A stretch of 64,000 nucleotides of DNA from CATQHL01 sp965242895. Its GTDB lineage: Bacteria; Actinomycetota; Acidimicrobiia; Acidimicrobiales; CATQHL01. The DNA lies in contig OZ251507.1 of the NCBI GenBank assembly GCA_965242895.1, positions 2,542,001-2,606,000 of the forward strand, read 5' to 3'. This document shows, in pieces, positions 29,446 through 38,566 of the stretch (its first letter is position 1; each line of letters opens with the position of its first letter). The position numbers and the translations under genes were made by a program. Below the pieces are notes generated by a model that was not told the origin of the DNA, did not search any database, and saw nothing but the letters and a program-made list of their open reading frames with translations.

Positions 29446-30104
29446 GATTCTAAGAGTAGCAGGGGGGTGTGACAATGATAGATACTCACATGAAATGCTT
29501 TGAAATCCTGAAAACACTTCAAAGGTAAGTATTGTTGAGAAAGCATTTGTATGTAGACAGAAGCCGGCACAGAGCCGGTCGACGAGGCCGTGTCGTCTTT
29601 GTCGTGCTTTCGATTTCCGCAGGGCGTGCCAGTCTGACGCACAGAGCCGGTCGACGAGACCGCGTCGTCCTTGTCTTGGTGAGTGTGTAGTGCTTGCAGA
29701 GAGCCGGTCGACGTAGAACTGGTTGATGAGGCTGTGTCTGGCAGTCCGTCGATGTTCCAAGACCTTGGTCGACTGTCGGTCGACGAGGCCGCGTCGTCCT
29801 TGTCTTGGTGAGTGTGTAGTGCTTGCAGAGAGCCGGGCGACGTAGAACTGGTTGATGAGGCTGTGTCTGGCAGTCCGTCGATGTTCCAAGACCTTGGTCG
29901 ACTGTCGGTCGACGAGGCCGCGTCGTCCTTGTCTTGGTGAGTGTGTAGTGCTTGCAGAGAGCCGGGCGATACAGAACTGGTCGATGAGGCTGTGTCTGGA
30001 GAGCATGACCCGCCCGAACAGGCTTTGACCGAGGCAGCCGCAGCGTCGGCCACGTGTTTTTTCAGTGGCTGCTTCTTTCCCTGGTAGAGGGGAGTTTTTC
30101 TCAT
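29442..30104 (-). pseudogene. Truncated DUF222 5' copy with 129-bp tandem repeats
   Basis: Starts with the conserved MRKTPLYQGKKQPLKKHV, continues ASVKACSGGSCSP, then runs through tandem 129-bp repeats (29650, 29779, 29908; 43 residues each, TASSTSS-rich) and ends next to the copy 3 start. No DUF222 core. It may be non-coding. Confidence 0.4.
29650..30000. repeat. 129-bp tandem repeat upstream of DUF222 copy 3
   Basis: Units start at 29650, 29779 and 29908 (third partial), each beginning GTCGACGAG. They lie between the two DUF222 5' modules of this locus. Confidence 0.8.
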
Positions 30105-30519
30105 GGTTTTAAGAGTATCAGGGGGGTGTGACAATGATAGATACTTACATAAATTACCCTTAATTTTAGAAAAAACTTTAAAAGCAGATAATCTTGAGAA
30201 GGCACTTGTATATAAGGAGATAGCCGGCACAGAGCCGGTCGACGAGGCCGTTTCGGAGAAGCAGGCTCTGTCTGAGTAGACCTTGACTGAGGCGGAGTTA
30301 TGACACGACTCTGAATCCAGGCCAGGGGAGGCAGGGGGTCAAGGCGACTCTGAGTCCAAGGCAGGGCGGGGGAGGCAGGGGGTCAAGGCCAGCCGGCCCT
30401 GACAGCTAGGAGGTCAAGGCCAGCCGGCCCTGACGGCCAGTCAGAGGTGGAAGCACGAGGAGGGGAGCATCGATGAGTTCCTGGAGTTCAGGCCGGCAGG
30501 GTCTGACGGCGAGCCACAG

Positions 30520-30629
30520 TCTGCCCCCGAGTCGGAGACTGGCGCTCAGTTTAATGTTGCGGTTGTTAATCCGGTCTGGTGCAGGTCGTTGCGTCTGACC
30601 CCAAGTCGGGGACTGGCGCTCAGTTCGTG
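30520..30629. repeat. 36-bp repeat pair with a 38-bp insert
   Basis: Repeats at 30520-30555 and 30594-30629 (core GTCGGGGACTGGCGCTCAGT, diverged) around insert 30556-30593. The locus at 38835-38944 is a paralogue with the same insert, so both descend from one event. Confidence 0.7.
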
Positions 30630-31126
30630 TCCTGTTCGGATGGCTAATAGGAACTTGAGACATGAGGAGGGGAGTATTGAGGAGTTCGGGGGCTTAGGTC
30701 AGCGGGACATGACGGCGGTCACGGTCGGAGCCCGAGTCGGGGACTGGTGGTGAGTTCGCGTCTGTTCCGGATGGTCGGTCGGAGTTTGAGCCAGACGGGC
30801 GGGCTACAAGCCTGGTCCGGACGTCACAGTCTGATCTTGGGGGTGAGGGGAGTTGGGGACTGATCCTGAGTCGGAGCCTGAGTGGGGGACTGGGGGCCAG
30901 TTGGGAATCTGATCCTGGGGGTGAGGGGAGTTGGGGTCTGATCCTGGGGGTGAGGGGAGTTGGGAGTCTGATCCTGAGTCTGGTGGTGAGTTCGGAGTTC
31001 GACCCCGAGTCGGGGACTGACGTTTAGCCCGAGCCCGGTCCGGAGGTCTATCCCGAATCCGGGTCAGGTACGGACGCTCAGTCGGAGACCCTCGCCCATC
31101 CCGAGTTGGAGTACTGGTTGTTCCGT

Positions 31127-31325
31127 ATGTGGAGACCGCGCCCGTCAGCTCGCCTATCTCCTCCACAAGATCGCCAGCGACAAGAAATCGCCAGCGACAA
31201 GAAGTGGGCTGATGAAGCGTTTTGACTCCAACAACCTCATAGCTGTCTAGCTGACCTTGCGGACAACAATTTCCCAAAGAGGGTTCCAGCAGAAGCTTGT
31301 AAACTCAGGTGGTTAAGTGTTGCAA
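31127..31325 (+). pseudogene. Duplicate of the methylase B 3' end
   Basis: Starts at GACCGCGCCCGTCAGCTCGC and matches 25815-26000, including sequence past the stop codon. It carries a small internal tandem duplication (AAGATCGCCAGCGACAAGAA region) and frameshifts. With methylase B it brackets DUF222 copy 3. Confidence 0.8.
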
Positions 31326-31635
31326 TACCCGACAGCAGACTGACATGGCGGTATTCGTTCGCGCCACTCGCCAGAGCGTTCAGAAGGGGACACAAATGCA
31401 CGAGTTCCAGTAGCTAGTTTCCTGTTAGTAGCAGCACTCATTACCCCCGAGAAGTTCCCTGTTCGACCGAAAGTTTGCACTCTCCAACGACCCCGCAGGA
31501 CAAAGGCAATTCGGTAGCGGGGGTCGGATTTATCGACTCGCCTGGACTCATCGTGAGCTATTTCCTCTATTGTTGCTTATCTCCACTCAATGTGAGTGCT
31601 CCGATTTCCCCTGCCCGACGCTCCCGTTCGGGGAT

Positions 31636-31914
31636 TTACGACTCGCCCACGTCGGAGCGTGATTCTTGCTCCTCGCTCCTCCGTTTCGCCTGCCACCGCC
31701 GGTTGGCGTCCCGCCGGTAGGTGAGGTGCGCCTTATAGCACGGAGGGCATTCCCTGAGATCCTCGACCGCTCGGAGGTGTCGTTGCGCTCCGGCGTGAGT
31801 TCCGGTCGCCGGCCGCCCCGCCCACGTGCCGGTCTTAGCGGGGAGGGCGCACGTGCGACCCTCCGCCGACGCTCGTCGCATGCCCACGCTGAGGAGTTGC
31901 TCCCCATGCCGCAA
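31636..31914 (-). CDS. Small Cys/Arg-rich protein (doubtful)
   Basis: Up to 92 codons. It contains CPPC followed by YKAHLTYRRDANRRWQAKRR, a basic C-terminal stretch. It overlaps the end of the upstream HNH gene by 46-80 bp depending on start (TTG at 31914 or ATG at 31881). Not recognised; kept because it continues a tightly packed minus-strand cassette. Confidence 0.35.
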   Translation of the reverse strand: MRHGEQLLSVGMRRASAEGRTCALPAKTGTWAGRPATGTHAGAQRHLRAVEDLRECPPCYKAHLTYRRDANRRWQAKRRSEEQESRSDVGES

Positions 31915-32134
31915 TCCGCAACCTCGCTTGCTGCGCCCAGTGGACGCGCCCCCCGTCCTCTAAGTTGCACTCGTCGCACGACAGCACCAACGTCCCCCCC
32001 AATCCGCCCTCGGCGACGGGGAGGGCGTGGTCTACATGCTTGCGGGGGTGGGGGACGGAGCGCCCGCAATTGAAGCAAACGTCCCCTCGGCGGAGCGCAC
32101 GCCCCGCGACCACCACGTTGGTGTTGCGCCGCAA
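31835..32134 (-). CDS. Small HNH endonuclease
   Basis: 99 residues from a TTG start with GGGGGGAG ten bases upstream. It has the free-standing HNH pattern: CFNCG (about 20-24), HVDHALPVAEGG (about 33-44), then SCDECN. The two CxxC pairs fit a structural zinc, and the His-Asp-His/Asn set fits the metal-dependent nuclease site. Such enzymes occur in mobile elements and in restriction systems. It lies in the minus-strand cassette 31.6-34.1 kb, unrelated to the DUF222 proteins. Confidence 0.75.
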   Translation of the reverse strand: MRRNTNVVVAGRALRRGDVCFNCGRSVPHPRKHVDHALPVAEGGLGGTLVLSCDECNLEDGGRVHWAQQARLRIAAWGATPQRGHATSVGGGSHVRPPR

Positions 32135-32215
32135 CGACGCGACGCTCCCCCCGTCGTCCCGTTAGGGGCGTCTAGACGGCGATTCTGGCGAAGGGTGAGT
32201 GCGGCGGCGGGGCGG

Positions 32216-32376
32216 TCATTGGAGCGAGTCCCTCGATGGAGCGTCGCCGGGAATCTCTCCGGCGTTGTAGGCGGCGTGGTACCGCTCGTAGGCGTCTATG
32301 AGTGCTTGCGATTGCGGTGGTGCGAGGAGGATGCCGCAATTATGGCCGTGCGCCCACCCCTCCGCGTAGCCGCCGG
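32216..32376 (-). pseudogene. Frameshifted C-terminal continuation of the lipoprotein
   Basis: In the alternative minus-strand frame this reads SGGIAGGYAEGWAHGHNCG, then QSQALIDAYERYHAAYNAGE, ending in TGA. It continues the Gly/Tyr/His repeat style of the upstream ORF. One extra G in the GGGG run near 32393 would join them. Confidence 0.5.
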
Positions 32377-33186
32377 CTATTCCGCCGCTATTACGCCCCA
32401 GCCGTGGCCGGCGTTGTAGCCGTCGTCGTAACCGGCGTTGTAGCCGACGCCGTGGCCGACGCCGTGGCCGGCGTTGTGGCCGGCGTTGTGGCCGGCGTTG
32501 TGGCCGGCGTTGTGGCCGGCGTTGTGGCCGGCGTTGTGGCCGGCGTTGCGGCCGACGCCGTGGCCGTCGTTGTAGCCGTCGTTGCGGCCGACGCCGTGGC
32601 CGTCGTTGTAGCCGTCGTTGCGGCCGACGCCGTGGCCGGCGTTGTGGCCGGCGTTGTAGCCGTCGTCGTAGCCGTCTTGGTAAATGTGATTGACTGGGGT
32701 GGTCGTAGTCGTGGCCGGCGGGGTAGTCGTCGTGGGGGTAGTTGCTTGCTCGCGGGTGGCGGTGATGAGCACCTCCCGCACGCCGGCGTAGCACTCGGGT
32801 GTCCACCCTGGGATGTCCCCTGCGCCTGCGTGCACCCTCATGATGTCCTTTAGGTCGTCGCAATAGTCGTAGCCCGCTCGGAGAAATGGAGCACAGGTGT
32901 GCTCGTTGTGGCGCTCTAATGCGTCTATTAGATCCGCTCTAGCGGTGAGAGGGAATCCGCTGAAGTCAATTGTTTCCTCGGCGATTCCGAGCGCCGTCCT
33001 GCACGCCGCTAGGTCGGATGCGGATAATAGCCGGAGGGTCGCCGTAGCCGTGGACGGCGGGGGAGCGGTCGTTGTGGTGGTAGTCGTTGTGGTGGTAGTT
33101 GCTTGCTCGCCGGTGGTGGTGGTGAGTGAGCACGCTATGAGGGTGAGCATGAGGGTGAGTATGAGGATTGCGGTTAGTGGTCTAAT
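32377..33186 (-). CDS. Predicted lipoprotein with C-terminal Gly-Tyr-Asn-His repeats
   Basis: The lipobox LIAC ends a short hydrophobic signal (RPLTAILILTLMLTLIAC), followed by a Thr-rich linker, a small domain with several cysteines (ACRTALGIAEE, HTCAPFLRAGYDYCDD, PECYAGVREVL), a second Thr/Pro linker and about 80 residues of repeats such as GYNDGHGVGRN and AGHNAGHN. An AGGAGG site lies seven bases before an ATT codon at 33186, which would start the protein right at the signal peptide. A GTG at 33276 is the conventional alternative. The frame ends at 32377 (VIAAE), but a +1 shift at a GGGG run continues into GYAEGWAHGHNCG and ends at 32216, where the repeat pattern resumes. Surface exposure is inferred. 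Confidence 0.65.
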   Translation of the reverse strand: MRPLTAILILTLMLTLIACSLTTTTGEQATTTTTTTTTTTAPPPSTATATLRLLSASDLAACRTALGIAEETIDFSGFPLTARADLIDALERHNEHTCAPFLRAGYDYCDDLKDIMRVHAGAGDIPGWTPECYAGVREVLITATREQATTPTTTTPPATTTTTPVNHIYQDGYDDGYNAGHNAGHGVGRNDGYNDGHGVGRNDGYNDGHGVGRNAGHNAGHNAGHNAGHNAGHNAGHNAGHGVGHGVGYNAGYDDGYNAGHGWGVIAAE

Positions 33187-33304
33187 TGAGGATCCTCCTC
33201 GGATGGTGATGCGGGCGGTGGAGAAACGGGAGGAGTGTCGGTCGTCTCCTCCGGTGCGGCGGTGGGGCGTGCTCACGGCGCCGGTGCGGGAGGTGCTGGT
33301 GCTC

Positions 33305-33736
33305 CTAGGGGGGAGCGGTCGTCGTCGGAAACGGTGGAGGCGTCCACCGAGGGGGCGGAGTGTTAGTCGCTCCGTCGGTGGGGACGGCGTCGCATTGGTA
33401 GTGCGGGGGATCCACGCCGTCGGCGTTAGTGGTACCGGTGGTAGCGCTCGTCGTGGAGGGAGAGAAGTCGGGGAGGTCTAATGAGTTCCATTGAGTGAGG
33501 GCTTGCTCGCACCGGCGGAGCACCTCGGCGTCGTCGTAATCTCGGTAATGGAGGCGGTCTTGCACCTCGGATTCGTAGGCGTCGCTGGTGCGGCGGGGCT
33601 CGGTCGTCTCCCCAGCCGAGTCGCTGGCGCTCCTCACGACTAGCACGCCGATGGTCGCTAGTCCTCCGACGGCGGCGACGATGAGTATCCACTCCAACGT
33701 GCCTAGTCCTCGGTCGTCAGTGCGAGGGTGTCTCAT
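33305..33736 (-). CDS. Pilin-like single-helix membrane protein
   Basis: 143 residues from an ATG that overlaps the stop of the preceding small ORF (ATGA). DDRGLGTLEWILIVAAVGG is a type IV/Flp-pilin-like signature: Gly/Leu, a Glu at the helix start, then about 22 hydrophobic residues. The rest is an acidic domain (DAEVLRRCEQALTQW) with Cys residues and a Thr/Pro-rich tail. A frame extending to 34087 exists, but its first part belongs to other small ORFs. Similar short proteins are found in actinobacterial Tad clusters; no Tad ATPase or peptidase gene is in the window. Confidence 0.6.
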   Translation of the reverse strand: MRHPRTDDRGLGTLEWILIVAAVGGLATIGVLVVRSASDSAGETTEPRRTSDAYESEVQDRLHYRDYDDAEVLRRCEQALTQWNSLDLPDFSPSTTSATTGTTNADGVDPPHYQCDAVPTDGATNTPPPRWTPPPFPTTTAPP

Positions 33737-33846
33737 AGCACGACGCTCTCGGAGGCCTCTAGCCGCACCCGCTCCACGTCCTCGGGGGTTGCGACGATGC
33801 GCTCGTGCCGCAACGGCCGGTTGCGTCGGCGCACTCGGTTGCTCAC
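33733..33846 (-). CDS. 37-residue basic ORF
   Basis: GTG start preceded by GAGGAGA at good spacing; reads SNRVRRRNRPLRHERIV, then ATPEDVERVRLEASES. Its TGA overlaps the ATG of the pilin-like gene, and its GTG overlaps the TGA of the upstream frame: the four-base overlaps of a translationally coupled operon. Function unknown. Confidence 0.5.
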   Translation of the reverse strand: MSNRVRRRNRPLRHERIVATPEDVERVRLEASESVVL

Positions 33847-34087
33847 GGCGTCTCCTCGCTCCGGTGGAGATTGTGTTCCTCTCGGAGTTGCTGCTCGACC
33901 TCGTCAAATGCTCGCCGTCTATTGGTGGTGCGACATTCGGCGTCGTCTCGGGCGTCGGGGCACTGGGCGTAGGCGAGGGTGAGCTCACGCTCTCACCGCC
34001 GGTCGTGGTGCGGGGCGCGGGTGGATGCTCATGCTCTCGCCCGTCGTCGGATAGTCCACGGAGGGCGGTGAGGGTGCGAGTGGTCAT
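33843..34087 (-). pseudogene. Small frameshifted ORF at the head of the cassette
   Basis: Begins MTTRTLTALRGLSDDGREHE. After about 30 codons the GC-rich third-position pattern passes to another frame (ELTLAYAQCPDARDD, then RRRAFDEVEQQLREEHNLH), ending in a TGA that overlaps the next GTG. Either a 1-bp frameshift or an unrecognised start. Confidence 0.35.
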
Positions 34088-34123
34088 GTCAATTCTTTCG
34101 TGAGTTGGGGTCTAGCTCATCAG

Positions 34124-34235
34124 CACTCGGGAGACTATCCCCGAGTGGACGGAGGAGCGGTCGCCCGCCCCTCCGTTTCGCCATGCTCTAGCACCCTCCG
34201 TTGGTGAGTGCCGCCGCTACCTCGGGCGACCGCTC
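34124..34235. promoter_or_regulatory. Two perfect inverted repeats upstream of the cassette
   Basis: CACTCGGG (34124-34131) pairs with CCCGAGTG (34140-34147) around an 8-base loop. GAGCGGTCGCCC (34155-34166) pairs with GGGCGACCGCTC (34224-34235) around 57 bases. They lie between the cassette's first start and the adjoining methylase fragment, so they may be an operator, a terminator, or the end of the inserted cassette. No T-run follows. Confidence 0.5.
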
Positions 34236-34242
34236 TTCGAAT

Positions 34243-35058
34243 TCGGCATTACGACAATATTGGTTATGCAGATATTTCCGATTTTTTCTATGCGTGGATG
34301 CGCCATAATCTTGCTGATACCTGGCCAGATGAGGCTCTACGCTGTTGTCGCCGAAAGTTGACGAACTAATTGCTCTAATTGCTGATTCGAGTCGTCATGG
34401 AGGCAAGCAGGAAGCGAGAGAACATTTCGAGTCTGGAATGGCAGAGTTCATGGCTGAAGTTGCCGCATCGCAGCATCCTGATGTTCCTGCCACTATTTAC
34501 TACGCATACAAAGCCACGGAGTCCTCAGAAGAAGGGCAAGTCCGTTCCACAGGTTGGGACATATTTCTGAAAGCAGTGATTGATGCTGGTTTGCGGATCA
34601 CCGCTACTTGGCCTTTAAGAACAGAGGTTCGAGCCTAAGAACAGGGGCTCGAGCCCGGTTGCGTTCCATAGGTTCCAATGCTCTAGCGTCTTCGGCGTTC
34701 TGGCTTGTCGTCCCCGTCCGGAATCAGTTCCTCTTGCTACTCGAAGTGAGTTCATTGCTGAACTTCGTGACAAACTCCCTCGAGCGATCAAAGTGCGGCA
34801 GTCCGGTGACATTGCTCCCGTCGACTGGCCCCAGTCGACCATAGGCCCTGGCATCAAAGTGTTCTCCGGCTATGCCAAGGTTGTTGAGGCTGATGGCAGA
34901 CAGATGCCGGTGAGTGACGCTTTGGCGCTCATCTACGAGGTGCTCGACGACGTTCTTCAGGAGGAGGAGTCTGAACTCGATCTCGACACTCGTTTCGCTT
35001 TGGCTTGGTACGCGCAGCACGGTTTCGAGCCGGCATCGTTCGGCGACGCTGACGAGGT
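34243..35058 (+). pseudogene. Methylase pseudogene, middle part
   Basis: Begins abruptly inside motif IV (TACGACAATATTGGTTATGC = YDNIGYADI) and runs through the EFMAEVAASQHPDVPATIYY and IAPVDWPQSTIGPG blocks to FGDAD. It has internal frameshifts (34353, 34638, about 34690). Closest to D and F. The start of the gene is lost against the 31.6-34.2 kb cassette; its last about 130 bp reappear at 39529, beyond DUF222 copy 4. Confidence 0.85.
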
Positions 35059-35460
35059 TGCCACAGGCCGCGGAGTTTCAGGTGAGTGACGCACTGGCGC
35101 TCACCACGGGGTGGCTGAAGGTACTTCGTCCTCCGTGGTTTTCGGAGCCGTCGCGGGTTCTTCTTGCTTAGTGTCCTGTTCCAAACTGACTGTTCTTTCG
35201 CTTTCGTGGTTTTCGGAGCCGTCGCGGGTTCTTCCTGAGCGGCGTCCGGCCCCAAACTGACTGTTCCTCCGTCTTTCCGTGTCTTTCGGAGGTAGTCGGT
35301 GTGGGCGTTATTTGTTGGTGGTGGCTGTTGCGGGAGGGGGTGGAGTGTGAGGGTTCGGCTCTCCTTTCTGCGCTAGTTGGGGTGGGCGTTTTTGGGTGGC
35401 TGTGAGCCGCTGCAGTTCCTTAGTCTCTTCGTGGCGTTTTGCGTTAGTTGGGGTGGGGGG
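35059..35460. repeat. Left flank of DUF222 copy 4
   Basis: Starts with the LPQAAEFQVSDALAL junction also seen near 10600, then G/T-rich repeats homologous to 10671-11296 (GGTGGTGGCTGTTGCGGGAG). No gene is supported. Confidence 0.6.
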
Positions 35461-38093
35461 TCATTTTGTTGGTGGTGGCCGTTGTGGGGGAGGTGTTGGC
35501 GTGGAGGGGGGTGGCGAGCGGGTGTGGGTCGACTGATCCGGTAGCGGCTGTTCCCTGGGGTGTCGCCGCGGGGGAGTTGTCGGCGGGGAGGGAGGCGGCG
35601 GGCGGGTTTGGGTTGTCCAGTTGCCGTTTTCGGGTGAGTAGGTGAGTTGTTGGTTGTTGTTGTGCAGCCATCGGTGGTGGTGCCCGCAGATGGCTGCGAG
35701 GTTCTCTATGTCGGTTGCTCCTCCCTGGGTGTTCCATTCTTTTATGTGGTGGATTTCGCATAGGTGCATGGGCGCTTCGCAGAGTACGCAGCCTCCGTCG
35801 CGTATTGCGACGGCTAGGCGTTGGTGGTCGTTGGCGAGTCGTTTGCTGCGTCTGAGCCAGAGGGGTTGTCCGTTGCCTCCGAAGATGATTGATGAGAGTT
35901 CGGTGTCTGGGCTGAGTTCGTTGAGGATGTCTGGGGGGACTGGTCCGGTTCCGAGGATTTCGCATCTTCCGTCGGGGTTGGTGCCGTCGAGGACGCCGAT
36001 GTCGGCGATTACCACTAGTTGAGCGGCGTCCTTCGCCTTGGCCCACTTATGGTCGTCGTCCCGAACCCCGTTGCTCGGGGTGAGTTCGCCGGGCCGTGCT
36101 TGTCTGTCGCACGACTCGCCGTTGTCGGGTCTGGAGATCTGTTGTTCTGACTGAGTTCACCAGGGGCGGGCGAGCAGTTACTGGACACGTGCGGCAGATC
36201 ATCTAGAAGCGGCGGGTCGTCTAGACCCCTGTTGTCGTCGGCTGGTGTTCGGTTGTCCTGGCCAGACTCCTCCTCAGTGCCTCCAGAGTATGCGCTGCTG
36301 TCGGTGTCGCCGATTTTGGAGTTCCTCTCGCCTGGGGGCGTATTTTCGGTGTCGGCCGAGTGCGCCCTCTTGCTGTTGCCGTTTAACGCTTTGTTGTTCG
36401 GGTTGAGTCCGCTCTCAGCACGACCTGGAGGCGTGTTTCCGGTTTCGCAAGTGCATGTGCCTCCTGTCTCGTTCGAGTGTGATCGCCGAGCGGGATCGCC
36501 CGCATGCGGCTGCCGGGCAGTCTCCCTTCCGTGTGCTTCTTGCTCGAGGATTCTTGAAGGCACCCGGCGGGAGGGGTGCTCTAGTTGCGCCTGGTGGGGG
36601 TGTCCCGCTTTCGGTCGCTTGGAGGAGCGTCCCCCCTGCGGCCGGCGGGCGGTGTCGCCTGCGGTTGGTTTGTTGGCGGGTGCGGGTTTTCCTGTGAGGA
36701 GTTCGAAGATGGCGTCGCAGCAGCGCTGCTGGGGGGTGCGGAGAGTGTTCGGCTGCCCGTCCCGTCCGCCGTCCTCGCGCCACAGGGCGTCGGTGTGGCG
36801 GTCGACGCTTTGGCGGAGGAGGTTGAACGATATTGGGTCGAACAAGGCTCGTATCACTCCCATTCCCGTGTCGTCTTCGGTGTAGAGCGAGGCGTGTCGC
36901 CGGCGGCGCTGCCAGTTCAGGCGAGCCCGTCCTCGGTCTGGGGCGTTCCTGCCGGCGAAAGAGCGTGTCTGCTTGTAGTACTGGTCGATTGGCGTTTTCT
37001 CAGCCGAGTTCAGCAGTCTCTCGTCGTTGTCCACGGACTCTGTGCCGCATTCAGCGCCAGCGTCGGCTAGCGCCGCGGCGTGTTCGAAGGTGATCGCCCC
37101 AGACCGGAGCCGTTCAGAGGTGTTCGGCATCTCCTCTAGACGTTCCGCTACGCGCTTGAGGCGGCGGATTTCACGGTTGGCGAGTTTGGCGCGTCCCCCG
37201 AGCAGGTGAACAGCGTCCACTCCCTTGCCTCCCTTGCCCTTGTCCTTGTCTTTGTCCTTCAGAGCGACCGCAGCCACCGAACGCAACAGGTCGGACGTCC
37301 GAGTGCGGATACGCCCCAGCGTCGTCGACAGCCTCTCTAGTTCCTCTGGTGTCATCTGCTCCGCAGACACCCGCCCGAGAACCTCCAACGCCATGTCCGC
37401 AGCCTCCACCCCAAACACAGGCGGAAGGGCATCTGCCACACAGCAGGACGCCCCAGCCGAAGCAACTTTCCCAGACGCAAGGGCATCCGGCACTGGCAGG
37501 CGGGCACCCGGCGCGGGCGTGCGGGCACCTGGAGAGGATGCAGCGGCACCCGGCGCGAACGCATGGGCATCCGGCGCAGACGGGCGGGCGCCTGCTGCGT
37601 CCTGTCGATTTCTTCCCCCGAATGAGCGTCTCCCTTCATCTCCTCCATTCCCGGCGTTGCCTGCTGGATGTGCGCCGTTGGTTGTTCCACTCGAATGCGA
37701 CCGTCTGAGCATCCGGAAACCATCGGCGGTGTCTGGTGGGACTGGGGATGCGGAGTCTTTACGTCGATCGAAGTCGGCTCCACGTCCTCCATTCTCGGCG
37801 TCGTCCGCTGGACACGTTCCCTTGGCTGTTCCACCCTCTGCGTCTCGCTGAACGTGTTTCGGGGCAAGCGTGTGACCTTGCATTTCGGCGTGGAGTTGCT
37901 TATCCATTGCCTTCTCTCGCTGTGCTTGTTTCGGGGCGAGCGTGCGAGTGGTGCGAGACTTGGTGTTGCTCGTTACACCGTTTGCGCCTTGCCTCATATG
38001 GGCTTGACTGCCGTGGCTTGTGTCTGACGCACTGCCGGCCACGTGTTTTTTCAGTGGCTGTTTCTTTCCCTGGTGGAGGGGAGTTTTTTTCAT
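35461..38093 (-). pseudogene. DUF222/HNH protein, copy 4 (frameshifted)
   Basis: The conserved ATG at 38093 opens a frame through the N-terminal region and DUF222 core that stops at 36015. The HNH part (KWAKAKDAAQLVVIADIGVL, CEIHHIKEW, CGHHHRWLHN) is in another frame ending at 35461. The slip lies between about 36060 and 36110, judged by homology to copies 2 and 3 (GEHAPNNGDREGE aligned with GELTPSNGVRDDD). All HNH residues are kept, so the break may be recent, reversible or a sequencing error. Confidence 0.8.
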
Positions 38094-38566
38094 GATTCTA
38101 AGAGTAGCAGGGGGGTGTGACAATGATAGATACTCACATGAATGGCTTTGAAATCTTGAAAATACTTTAAAGGTAAGTATTGTTGGGAAAGTATTTGTAT
38201 GTAGACAGAAGCCGGCATAGAGCCGGTCGACGGGGCCGCGTCGTCCTTGTCTTGGTGAGTGTGTAGGGCATGCAGAGAGCCGGTCGACGCAGAACTAGTC
38301 GATGAGGCTGTGTCGGGGTCGTCGACCCGCTGCAGCCACAGCCCTTCGGACGAAGTCGACGCAGAGTTGCTCGATGAGGCTGTGTCGGGTAGGCCGGACG
38401 ACGATATCGGCGTCCGAATTGTAGATGCTCGACGCAGAACTGGTCGATGAGGCTGTGTCGGGGAGCACGACCCGCCCGAACAGGCTTTGACCGAGGCGGA
38501 CGCACTGCCGGCCACGTGTTTTTTCAGTGGCTGTTTCTTTCCCTGGTGGAGGGGAGTTTTTTTCAT
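38090..38566 (-). pseudogene. Truncated DUF222 5' copy
   Basis: Same start as copy 4 (MKKTPLHQGKKQPLKKHVAG), then ASVKACSGGSCSP as in the truncated copies at 3246 and 30104, then Ser/Thr-rich sequence ending beside the copy 4 start. No DUF222 core. Confidence 0.4.

Larger units (their letters stand above)
30105..31586. other. Gene-poor composite repeat region 3
   Basis: Contains the second DUF222 5' module (to about 30250), duplicated GGTCAAGGCCAGCCGGCCCT segments (30390-30440), the GAGGAGTTC motif (30467, 30673), a 74-bp periodic pair (30520-30629), TGATCCTGGGGGTGAGGGGA repeats (30835-30975), a methylase tail fragment (31127-31325), and about 250 bp (31330-31586) with no recognised feature. 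No intact gene is supported. Confidence 0.55.

Noticed and set aside
29446..30006. Upstream extension of DUF222 copy 3 to 30006
   Set aside because: The extension consists of 129-bp tandem repeats in an arbitrary open frame; the conserved start shared by all four copies is at 29445.
30520..30629. Possible CRISPR at 30520 and 38835
   Set aside because: The two loci share the same insert and flanks, so they are duplicates of one repeat region; only two repeats each and no leader or cas genes.
31587..32078. 163-codon minus-strand Arg-rich ORF
   Set aside because: Out-of-frame shadow of the small HNH gene, which has the CxxC and HNH residues and a better start.
32302..32853. Plus-strand ORF of Val/Ala repeats
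   Set aside because: Antisense of the lipoprotein Gly/Tyr/Asn/His repeats; no start site or signal.
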